A stretch of 12,137 bases of DNA from an uncultured Mucispirillum sp. (lineage in GTDB: Bacteria > Chrysiogenota > Deferribacteres > Deferribacterales > Mucispirillaceae): positions 1 through 12,137 of the forward strand of contig CAMEZN010000014.1 in assembly GCA_945947845.1 (NCBI GenBank), written 5' to 3'. A program made the translations under genes and the position numbers. Position 1 is the stretch's first letter, and every line of letters begins with the position of its first letter. This document shows, in pieces, positions 6,777 to 12,137 of this stretch. The notes below the pieces were generated by a model. It was given only the letters and a program-made list of their open reading frames with translations. It did no database searches and was not told where the DNA came from.

Positions 6777-7643
6777 CTAGAAAAGATTTAAAGATGAAAT
6801 TGTTTCTTTTAAAATATTTTTAAGGTTATTATCAGAAGCTGCAAAATTTACAGTTGCTTCTAAAAGACCTGATTTTGTGCCACAGTCAAACCTTTTCCCT
6901 TCAAATTCATAGCCATATACATCATAGTATGTGGCAGTGTATTTTAAGGCATCTGTAAGCTGTAATTCACCACCAGCACCTTTTTCTATTTTACTTAATG
7001 CACTTAATACTTCTGGTGTTAATATATATCTTCCAATAATTGCCATATTTGATGGTGGATTACTGGCTGGTTTTTCAACCATATCTTTAAGACGAGAAAA
7101 TCTATCTGTAATTTTTTCTTTTATTTCCACTATGCCGTATTTTGATGTTTCATTTTTTGCAACAGGCATAAGAGAAATAACTGGGTGTTCTACTTTATCA
7201 TAACATTCCATTAACTGCTTTGTTACTGGTTTTTTAGATAAGATAATATCATCAGGAAGAATAACTGCAAAAGGCTCATCTTTGACAATATCTTTAACAC
7301 ACATTATAGCATTTCCAAGCCCAAGCATATATTTTTGACGAACATAGATAATATCTACCATTTCACTTATACGTTTCATATCTTGCAAAATATCTTTTTT
7401 ACCAGATATTTCAAGCTGATTATTAAGCTCTACATTAACATCAAAATGGTCTTCCAGAGCTTTTTTAGTGCGGCCTGTAATAAAAATGATTCTTTCAATA
7501 CCAGAATCAATTGCTTCTTCCACTGCATACTGTATAAGAGGTTTATCAATTAATGTAATCATCTCTTTTGGTATTGCTTTTGTTGCAGGAAGCATACGAG
7601 TGCCAAAACCAGCAACAGGAAAAACAGCTGTTCTTATTTTCAT
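6777..7643 (-). CDS. galU: UTP--glucose-1-phosphate uridylyltransferase
   Basis: Cytoplasmic enzyme making UDP-glucose from UTP and glucose-1-phosphate, feeding lipopolysaccharide, capsule or other glycans. At 288 residues it is full length for bacterial GalU. The nucleotide-binding start AVFPVAGFGTRMLPATKAIP (6-25), KPLIQYAVEEA (34-44), ITGRTKKALEDHFD (55-68), VILPDD (127-132), VEKP (189-192), GGELQLTDAL (224-233) and RFDCGTKSG (251-259) are all GalU hallmarks. One departure: the usual GLGHAV reads GLGNAI (108-113), with Asn in place of His. GAGG about 6 bases before the ATG supports the start. DUF2062 follows 7 bases downstream in the same unit. RmlA-type thymidylyltransferases are more distant and lack this set of motifs. 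Confidence 0.96.
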   Translation of the reverse strand: MKIRTAVFPVAGFGTRMLPATKAIPKEMITLIDKPLIQYAVEEAIDSGIERIIFITGRTKKALEDHFDVNVELNNQLEISGKKDILQDMKRISEMVDIIYVRQKYMLGLGNAIMCVKDIVKDEPFAVILPDDIILSKKPVTKQLMECYDKVEHPVISLMPVAKNETSKYGIVEIKEKITDRFSRLKDMVEKPASNPPSNMAIIGRYILTPEVLSALSKIEKGAGGELQLTDALKYTATYYDVYGYEFEGKRFDCGTKSGLLEATVNFAASDNNLKNILKETISSLNLF

Positions 7644-7673
7644 AAAATCCTCAAATAATTTATTACTTCCACT

Positions 7674-7701
7674 AAAATATCATATAACTAATTATAGTCA
7701 A
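7674..7701 (-). promoter_or_regulatory. Candidate sigma-70 promoter for galU-DUF2062
   Basis: TTGACT (7701-7696) and TATTTT (7679-7674) on the - strand are separated by 16 bases. They lie just past the stop of the preceding gene (7705) and about 30 bases before the galU ATG. No terminator separates the two genes, so readthrough is also possible. Confidence 0.45.
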
Positions 7702-7704
7702 TAC

Positions 7705-8547
7705 TTAAAAGTTTTGATTTGTTTTTTTCTCCACAGTATGACTATGGATAAAATTTGCAAACCTATCATACCATGCAGAAGGCATAGAGACTGAAAGATG
7801 TCCAAAACTATAATCATTAACCAAATAACCAGATGCACCAGAAATAGATGTTACCCAAGGGTGAAAATTGCGAAGTAAAGGTTTTTCATCTATCTTTTTA
7901 AAAGAAAACTTACTAATCATAGGGATAAGATATGAAAGCGATTCTATATGCTTATCACCGCTTCCTCTGCCTATTGTTATAAGTTTATTTTCTGAAACAA
8001 AAGCTTCTATTCTTCTATTATTTGCAAAAAATACAAAATAATCTTTATTAAAAGTAGATACTAAATCAAAATCTGTTTCCCAGCAGCATATAGTTTCACT
8101 GCCTTGACCTATAATCATACTTGTGATAATAAAACTATCTTTATTATTAGAAAGCATATCATCAAAAGATGTATATTGAAGTTTCCCTACATGTTCTGGT
8201 GTATCATCATTTCTTAATACACTTCTTTTAAAAAGAAGAAGGTCTATAAAAGTGCCGGCTGATAATTCTGGGTAAGATGTTTCCATATTTTTTTTAAACC
8301 CCATCATTTTAAACCGTGAAAAAATATTTCTTTTAAAAAGATATACTCTATCTTCCCTTTCCATCTCGCCTTGGATTTCTGTTGTAAAACAAATATTTAC
8401 ACCTGATAAAAAATAAAATACTCTTTCAGAATGACTTGCTGGAATATCAGAAGAATATGCAAACTGGACATTTACTCCATACATTTTCATTTCCATAGCA
8501 GCAAGCCGCATATTAACTGATGGATTTACTATTAAAATATTAGCCAT
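7705..8547 (-). CDS. Unrecognised protein translationally coupled to mqnE
   Basis: I do not recognise this 280-residue protein. Its ATG lies inside the end of mqnE, with an 8-base overlap (ATGGCTAA), so co-translation is very likely. It has no signal peptide and no long membrane helix, and looks soluble and cytoplasmic. Visible features: an alternating hydrophobic start (ANILIVNPSVNMRLAAMEM) such as could open a Rossmann-like fold, a Cys pair in ETICCWETDF (151-160), a glycine turn TIGRGSGDKH (191-200), and a conserved-looking FHPWVTSISGASGYLV (228-243). It does not resemble MqnA, MqnB, MqnC or MqnD as I know them (no MqnA-like opening, no radical-SAM Cys triad). Base composition matches its neighbours. 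A role tied to menaquinone synthesis is a guess from position alone. Confidence 0.85.
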   Translation of the reverse strand: MANILIVNPSVNMRLAAMEMKMYGVNVQFAYSSDIPASHSERVFYFLSGVNICFTTEIQGEMEREDRVYLFKRNIFSRFKMMGFKKNMETSYPELSAGTFIDLLLFKRSVLRNDDTPEHVGKLQYTSFDDMLSNNKDSFIITSMIIGQGSETICCWETDFDLVSTFNKDYFVFFANNRRIEAFVSENKLITIGRGSGDKHIESLSYLIPMISKFSFKKIDEKPLLRNFHPWVTSISGASGYLVNDYSFGHLSVSMPSAWYDRFANFIHSHTVEKKTNQNF

Positions 8548-9565
8548 AAACTTTCACTTCCCTGTAAAAAGAATCTCGTTCCACCGCTACCATTCCAGCA
8601 GACTTAACCATAAATATAAGTTGTTCTGCTGTCATTGCCTCATCTGTATTTTTACCAGCTGCATAAGCTATATTTTCTTTTACTATTGTTCCGTCTAAAT
8701 CATCTGCACCAGCACGGAGAGCTATTTGAGCTGTCTTATGACCAAGCATTACCCAGTATGATTTTATATGTGGTATATTTTCAAGGACAATCCTTGCACA
8801 AGCAGTAGTTTTTATATCCTCAATACCTGTTGCATGGAACTTGCCATGTAAAAATGTATCATCTGGTTGAAATGAAAGTGGAATAAATGCAGAAAAACCT
8901 GTCAAACCCCTGCTTAATGATTTTTCCTGTAATTCTCTTAATAAAAGAAGATGCTGAAATTTATCTTCATCATTTTCTAAGTGGCCGTATAACATTGTAG
9001 CATTTGTTGTAAGACCAGTATTATGAGCAGTTTCATGTATTTCAAGCCATCTGCTTGCAGGAATTTTCTCTGGACAAATCTGACGCCTTACATGGTCTGC
9101 AAATATTTCTGCTCCACCACCCGGCATCATTTCTACACCTGCTTTTTTTAATGCTTGTAAAACTTCTGCAATACTTTTCCGCGATATACGAGAAAAATAA
9201 TCTATTTCCACAGCAGAAAATGCCTTTATTGTCTTTTCTGGAAAGTTTGTTTTTAAAGCATGCACCATATCCACATAATACTCAAATGGATAATCTGGGT
9301 GCAAACCGCCAACAATATGTATCTCTCTTGCGTCCTGCCCTTTTTGTGCAACATACTTCACTGCATCATCTGGGGTCATATTATAAGAGCCATCTTCATT
9401 TTTATTTTTAGCAAAAGCACAAAACTTACAATGGCTTACACATATATTTGTATAATTTAAATGCAGATTGCGGACAAAAAATACTTTTTTGCCCCATTTT
9501 GACTGCCTTATCTTATCAGCTTTTTCTAAAAGACTGTGAAATTCTAACTGAAATGGATTTTCCAT
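8540..9565 (-). CDS. mqnE: Aminodeoxyfutalosine synthase MqnE (radical SAM)
   Basis: Radical S-adenosylmethionine enzyme of the futalosine route to menaquinone; it joins SAM and 3-[(1-carboxyvinyl)oxy]benzoate to give aminodeoxyfutalosine. 341 residues. The 4Fe-4S cluster cysteines are C42, C46 and C49 in CVSHCKFC. IHIVGGLHP (82-90), MMPGGGAEIFADHVR (146-160), ICPEK (163-167) and NATMLYGH (188-195) are family motifs. The AEIF and TMLYGH versions favour MqnE over its paralogue MqnC, which typically has AEIL and TMMFG. GGGAG-type ribosome binding sequence (GGGAG) lies 4 bases before the ATG at 9565. It is the first gene behind a strong promoter and overlaps the next gene by 8 bases. Other mqn genes are not in the window, so the pathway is dispersed. 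Menaquinone would serve as quinone for an anaerobic or microaerobic respiratory chain. Confidence 0.93.
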   Translation of the reverse strand: MENPFQLEFHSLLEKADKIRQSKWGKKVFFVRNLHLNYTNICVSHCKFCAFAKNKNEDGSYNMTPDDAVKYVAQKGQDAREIHIVGGLHPDYPFEYYVDMVHALKTNFPEKTIKAFSAVEIDYFSRISRKSIAEVLQALKKAGVEMMPGGGAEIFADHVRRQICPEKIPASRWLEIHETAHNTGLTTNATMLYGHLENDEDKFQHLLLLRELQEKSLSRGLTGFSAFIPLSFQPDDTFLHGKFHATGIEDIKTTACARIVLENIPHIKSYWVMLGHKTAQIALRAGADDLDGTIVKENIAYAAGKNTDEAMTAEQLIFMVKSAGMVAVERDSFYREVKVYG

Positions 9566-9604
9566 ATATCTCCCTGCAATAATGACTTTTCTTTTAAGAC
9601 TATT

Positions 9605-9633
9605 ATTATATCATATTGTAAAAACTATTGCAA
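9605..9633 (-). promoter_or_regulatory. Strong candidate sigma-70 promoter of mqnE
   Basis: TTGCAA (9633-9628) and a perfect TATAAT (9610-9605) on the - strand have a 17-base spacer. TGA directly before the -10 gives an extended -10 element. The leader to the ATG is about 35 bases. Confidence 0.7.
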
Positions 9634-9660
9634 AGTAAAAAATTTATACTATACATTTAT

Positions 9661-9702
9661 TTTAAAATAAATAAAACTGCTCTATAATAAACAGAGCAGT
9701 TT
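9661..9702 (-). terminator. Intrinsic terminator of the cytochrome P460 gene
   Basis: On the - strand, AAACTGCTCT-type arms (9702-9693 and 9683-9674, 10 bp) enclose a 9-base loop, and a T-rich run (TTTTATTTATTTT) follows. It begins 7 bases after the stop codon and insulates mqnE from this gene. Confidence 0.88.
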
Positions 9703-9708
9703 ATCAAT

Positions 9709-10236
9709 TTATCGCATTAATGCCCCATGAGTAAATACCCAGTCATTTTCTTCTGCTGGTGAATGACAATCAATACATTCTTGAACAAAGTCTTTATTTT
9801 TGCCATAAGGTTTACGGTCGCTTCCTACCCATCTAGCCCAGCCCCAGCCTGTGCCATTTGAAGCAAACTTCTTACTATCTTTATACATAAATTCAGCTAT
9901 CAAAAATTTATCAGGCACTATTGCATCTGGCCACAATTCTTCTTCTTTTGCACTCCATGCAACTTTACCTATAATAGAACCGTCTGGCCATGGGTTTGTT
10001 TTACCTGCACGAGCAGCTTTCACTGCTATATCATTACCAAGAATTACTCTAATACTATCCCTGTCTTTCCTATAAGATACAGAAATAACTGACCAGTTTT
10101 CAAAGCCTTCTGGTATTTTCAAACCATTAAGTGCAGGGCTTACAGGTTTTTCTTTTTTCTTTTCTGATGCTGCACCTGTAAATACCATTGTGATGACAAA
10201 ACATATTGATAAAAATGTAATTAAAAATTTTTTCAT
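9709..10236 (-). CDS. Exported monoheme cytochrome P460 family protein
   Basis: 175 residues. A signal peptide (KK at 2-3, hydrophobic core 4-20, possible cleavage after GAA at 21-23) sends it to the periplasm; no lipobox. The P460 domain shows WSVISVSYRKDRDSIRVILGND (48-69, given here as its ends WSVIS and VILGND), NPWPDGS (81-87), GKVAW (90-94), EFMYKDSKKF (115-124) and GWGWARWVG (130-138). The single c-heme site is CIDCH at 154-158, followed by the family-typical DWVFTHG. Characterised relatives oxidise hydroxylamine or bind NO and carry a Lys-heme cross-link; I cannot tell which lysine, if any, does that here, so the activity is open. AAGGAGGT upstream is a near-perfect ribosome binding site. 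The gene stands alone with its own terminator. Heme attachment would need the Ccm machinery, of which ccmF is at the window start. Confidence 0.93.
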   Translation of the reverse strand: MKKFLITFLSICFVITMVFTGAASEKKKEKPVSPALNGLKIPEGFENWSVISVSYRKDRDSIRVILGNDIAVKAARAGKTNPWPDGSIIGKVAWSAKEEELWPDAIVPDKFLIAEFMYKDSKKFASNGTGWGWARWVGSDRKPYGKNKDFVQECIDCHSPAEENDWVFTHGALMR

Positions 10237-10281
10237 ATATAACCTCCTTTATGAAAAAATTATTAGTTACCTTTACACAAT

Positions 10282-10310
10282 ATTATACTGTAATTTTAAA
10301 AAAATGTTAT
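10282..10310 (-). promoter_or_regulatory. Weak candidate promoter for the cytochrome P460 gene
   Basis: A consensus TATAAT (10287-10282) on the - strand lies about 45 bases before the ATG. The -35 position 17 bases upstream reads ATAACA (10310-10305), a poor match, so an activator may be needed. I found no clear FNR/CRP-type palindrome (TTGAT-N4-ATCAA) in the 206-base divergent region. Confidence 0.35.
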
Positions 10311-10388
10311 ATACCACCTAATAACTATAAAATAGTATCTATCATTTTATTTACTGTCAATACTAAAATCTTAAATATTATTATTTTC

Positions 10389-10416
10389 TTGATAATTAAG
10401 AGTTTTATGCTATAAT
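10389..10416 (+). promoter_or_regulatory. Sigma-70 promoter of the Sel1-repeat lipoprotein
   Basis: TTGATA (10389-10394), a 16-base spacer, then a perfect TATAAT (10411-10416), preceded by TGC as an extended -10. The predicted start near 10423 leaves a leader of about 20 bases with AAAGGA 6 bases before the ATG. Confidence 0.75.
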
Positions 10417-10442
10417 CAACTAAAATTTTAAAAGGACATATT

Positions 10443-11252
10443 ATGAAAAAAATTATATTACTTACTACTTTGCTGATTTCCTTATTATTTGGCTGTTCCA
10501 AAACAGGTGAAGAATATTTTTCAGAAGCAGCAAATCTTTATAAAAATAAAAAATATGATGAAGCTATCCTTTTGTATAAAAAAGCATGTGAAAAAGAAAA
10601 CTTGAAAGGCTGTATGTTTTTAGCTGAAATTTATAAAAAAGGAAAAGTTGTTCCAGCTGATAATAATACTGCTGATTCCTACTATAAAAAATCATTTATA
10701 TTAGCAGATAAATACTGCATAAATAACAATCAAAATGCCTGCAAAACTCTTAGTTTCTTATATGAAAATGGCTTTGGAGTTGATAAAGATTTAGATAAGG
10801 CAGATAATGCTGCATTAAAAGCATGTAATTTAGGCGACGGAACAGCATGTTTTTATTTAGCAAGAGTTAATGCTGATAATATTACAAAGTTTATAGATTT
10901 ATCTGATAAAGCATGCCAAAATAATATGGCTTATGCCTGCCTTGTGCTTGGAAATACTTATATTACAGGATTTAATGAAAGCATGGCAGTAATGCAAAAG
11001 GATATAGAAAAAGGTATATCATACATTAAAAAAGCCTGCGAAATAAATAATGAAATATGTGCAAACCTTGCTGATATTTATATAAGTGGTGATGATATAG
11101 CACAAGACTATGAAACTGCTGTTACATTTTATGAAACAGCATTAAAATATTATGAAACATTATGTGATGAAAAAAATAATGATAGTCCAGCATGCAGAAG
11201 TATAGATATTATTAAATCAAAGTATTCTTTTGATAATAAAACTATTTATTAA
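10443..11252 (+). CDS. Lipoprotein with cysteine-paired Sel1-like repeats
   Basis: 269 residues. The signal peptide ends in the lipobox LLFGC, so C18 would be lipidated and the protein anchored in the envelope. The rest is a chain of helical Sel1/TPR-like units, such as AILLYKKACEKENLKGCMFL followed by EIYKKG and ACNLGDGTACFYLA. Each unit carries a Cys pair about 8 residues apart: 49/57, 92/100, 128/136, 158/166, 199/206, 241/251. This is the layout of the Helicobacter cysteine-rich proteins (Hcp), where each pair forms a disulfide, and implies an oxidising periplasm. Units differ in length and the 141-158 and 176-190 segments are irregular. Sel1-repeat proteins act as protein-binding scaffolds; the partner here is unknown. 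The gene is monocistronic, with a good promoter and AAAGGA 6 bases before the ATG. Its last 11 bases overlap murB on the other strand. Confidence 0.9.
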   Translation: MKKIILLTTLLISLLFGCSKTGEEYFSEAANLYKNKKYDEAILLYKKACEKENLKGCMFLAEIYKKGKVVPADNNTADSYYKKSFILADKYCINNNQNACKTLSFLYENGFGVDKDLDKADNAALKACNLGDGTACFYLARVNADNITKFIDLSDKACQNNMAYACLVLGNTYITGFNESMAVMQKDIEKGISYIKKACEINNEICANLADIYISGDDIAQDYETAVTFYETALKYYETLCDEKNNDSPACRSIDIIKSKYSFDNKTIY

Positions 11253-12111
11253 ATCCAATCATTCTTACTTCTGGTTCTAACTTTATGCCTGTTTTTTCAT
11301 AAACAGTTTTTTGAATATGTAAAATAATATTATATATATCAGCACTGGAAGCATTATCTTCATTTAGTATAAAATTAGCATGCTTTATGCTGACAGCTGC
11401 ACCGCCTGTGCGGTATCCTTTAAGCCCGCACTGCTCAATTAATGTGCCGGCATAATTTCCTTCTGGCCGCTTAAATACTGAGCCGCATGAAGGCTTATGA
11501 AGAGGCTGTTTTTCTTTCCTTTTTTCAAGTATTTCTTTTCTGATATTTAAAAGTTCTTCACTGTTTTTTCTGCTGTATAAAAACTCTGCCCAAAGGACAA
11601 TATAACCTGTTGTTCCGGGGCTTAATCTATACCCATAGCCTATTTCTTCACTGCTTTTTATAATAATATTGCCGTATTTATCCATAAGAGCAGCTTTTAT
11701 ATTTGTATCCTTTATTTCCTGATTATATGCCCCTGCATTCATTTTTACTGCTCCGCCAACACTTCCGGGTATTCCAGCCATAGACTCCATACCAGCAAGA
11801 CCTTGACTGCATGAGTAATATACTAAATCAGCTAAATTTATACCTGCACCGCATTTTAATATATTATTGCCGTAGTTTATGATATATCTGTTTAATTTTG
11901 CTGTGCATATAATAAGCCCATTATAGCCATCATCATTAACTAATAAATTTGAGCCGCCGCCTATAATTTCATAATCTAAATCACTGCTGTGTGCAAAATC
12001 AAGTGCCTGTTTTAAATCATCATTATTGTAACACATAGCAAAATATTTTGCACTGCCACCTGTTTTATAACTTGTATATTCTTTTAACGAAACATTTTTT
12101 TCTATCTTCAT
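11242..12111 (-). CDS. murB: UDP-N-acetylenolpyruvoylglucosamine reductase MurB
   Basis: Cytoplasmic FAD enzyme that uses NADPH to reduce UDP-GlcNAc-enolpyruvate to UDP-MurNAc, an early peptidoglycan step. 289 residues, the short type II form. FAD-binding motifs are YTSYKTGGSA (12-21), IIGGGSNLLV (49-58) and GIPGSVGGAVKMNAGAYNQE (113-132). Catalytic residues match the family: R162 in YGYRLS, S211 in CGSVFKRP and E281 in LEPEV. GLKGYRTGGAAVSIKHANFI-type sequence (229-248) is also typical. The ATG at 12111 has only weak AT-rich sequence upstream and no clear Shine-Dalgarno, so initiation may depend on an upstream gene beyond the window edge. The usual partners (murC, ddl, ftsQ) are not visible. 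The 3' end overlaps the convergent lipoprotein gene by 11 bases and no terminator is seen. Confidence 0.96.
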   Translation of the reverse strand: MKIEKNVSLKEYTSYKTGGSAKYFAMCYNNDDLKQALDFAHSSDLDYEIIGGGSNLLVNDDGYNGLIICTAKLNRYIINYGNNILKCGAGINLADLVYYSCSQGLAGMESMAGIPGSVGGAVKMNAGAYNQEIKDTNIKAALMDKYGNIIIKSSEEIGYGYRLSPGTTGYIVLWAEFLYSRKNSEELLNIRKEILEKRKEKQPLHKPSCGSVFKRPEGNYAGTLIEQCGLKGYRTGGAAVSIKHANFILNEDNASSADIYNIILHIQKTVYEKTGIKLEPEVRMIGFNK

Positions 12112-12137
12112 TTTTATTTATTAATAGTTGAACCCTG

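Noticed and set aside
7705..8547. Assignment of the protein after mqnE as MqnA, MqnC or MqnD
   Set aside because: Their sequence hallmarks are missing; position beside mqnE is not enough to name it.
9055..9411. Open frames antisense to mqnE (also at 9260-9460), and similar ones opposite the other genes
   Set aside because: They lie wholly within well-supported genes on the other strand, lack ribosome binding sites and show no family features.
10324..10336. ACTAT-AAA-ATAGT inverted repeat in the divergent promoter region as an operator
   Set aside because: 5-bp AT-rich arms occur often by chance here and match no regulator site I know.
1..12137. CRISPR arrays, insertion sequences, tRNA or rRNA genes
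   Set aside because: No regularly spaced repeats, transposase-like frames with terminal repeats, or GC-rich cloverleaf sequences were seen on either strand.

Overview
The window is AT-rich (by eye roughly 30% G+C) and reads as a chromosomal segment of a Gram-negative, chemotactic, respiring bacterium. Four things point this way: a system I-type cytochrome c heme lyase (CcmF), an exported c-type cytochrome of the P460 family, menaquinone synthesis by the futalosine route (MqnE), and chemotaxis proteins. With the low G+C, the gene set suggests a Deferribacterota member, for example a Mucispirillum-like gut bacterium. That is inference; no rRNA or other species marker is present.

Layout. Positions 1-1425 (+): 3' part of ccmF, closed by a strong terminator at 1461-1493. 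Positions 1494-2030: a very AT-rich stretch with no gene. Positions 2031-4731 (-): a two-gene unit of a MinD/ParA-type ATPase followed by a large protein with an N-terminal CheW domain and a C-terminal CheZ-like phosphatase domain, ending in its own terminator. Positions 4889-6136 (-): an MFS exporter with its own candidate promoter. Positions 6254-7643 (-): galU and a DUF2062 membrane protein, tightly coupled. Positions 7705-9565 (-): mqnE overlapping an unrecognised 280-residue protein, behind a very good promoter. Positions 9709-10236 (-): a monocistronic cytochrome P460 with a clear terminator. Positions 10443-11252 (+): a lipoprotein with cysteine-paired Sel1-like repeats behind a near-consensus promoter. 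Positions 11242-12111 (-): murB, overlapping the lipoprotein gene tail to tail.

The most interesting part is 2097-4731. A ParA-like ATPase lies 10 bases upstream of a CheW-CheZ fusion. The linker between its two domains carries a duplicated 22-residue acidic/basic motif, and each copy is followed within a few codons by an uninterrupted A10 tract. A one-base slip in either direction at either tract ends translation within about 15 codons and would release a CheW-plus-linker product lacking the phosphatase. The layout invites comparison with ParC/ParP systems that position chemosensory arrays, with the added possibility of two forms from one gene. A second lead is the unrecognised protein that is translationally coupled to mqnE.

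The other genes are housekeeping or envelope functions: UDP-glucose supply (galU), peptidoglycan precursor synthesis (murB), efflux (MFS) and cytochrome maturation (ccmF). The last would be needed for P460 if this is the organism's only cytochrome c assembly route.
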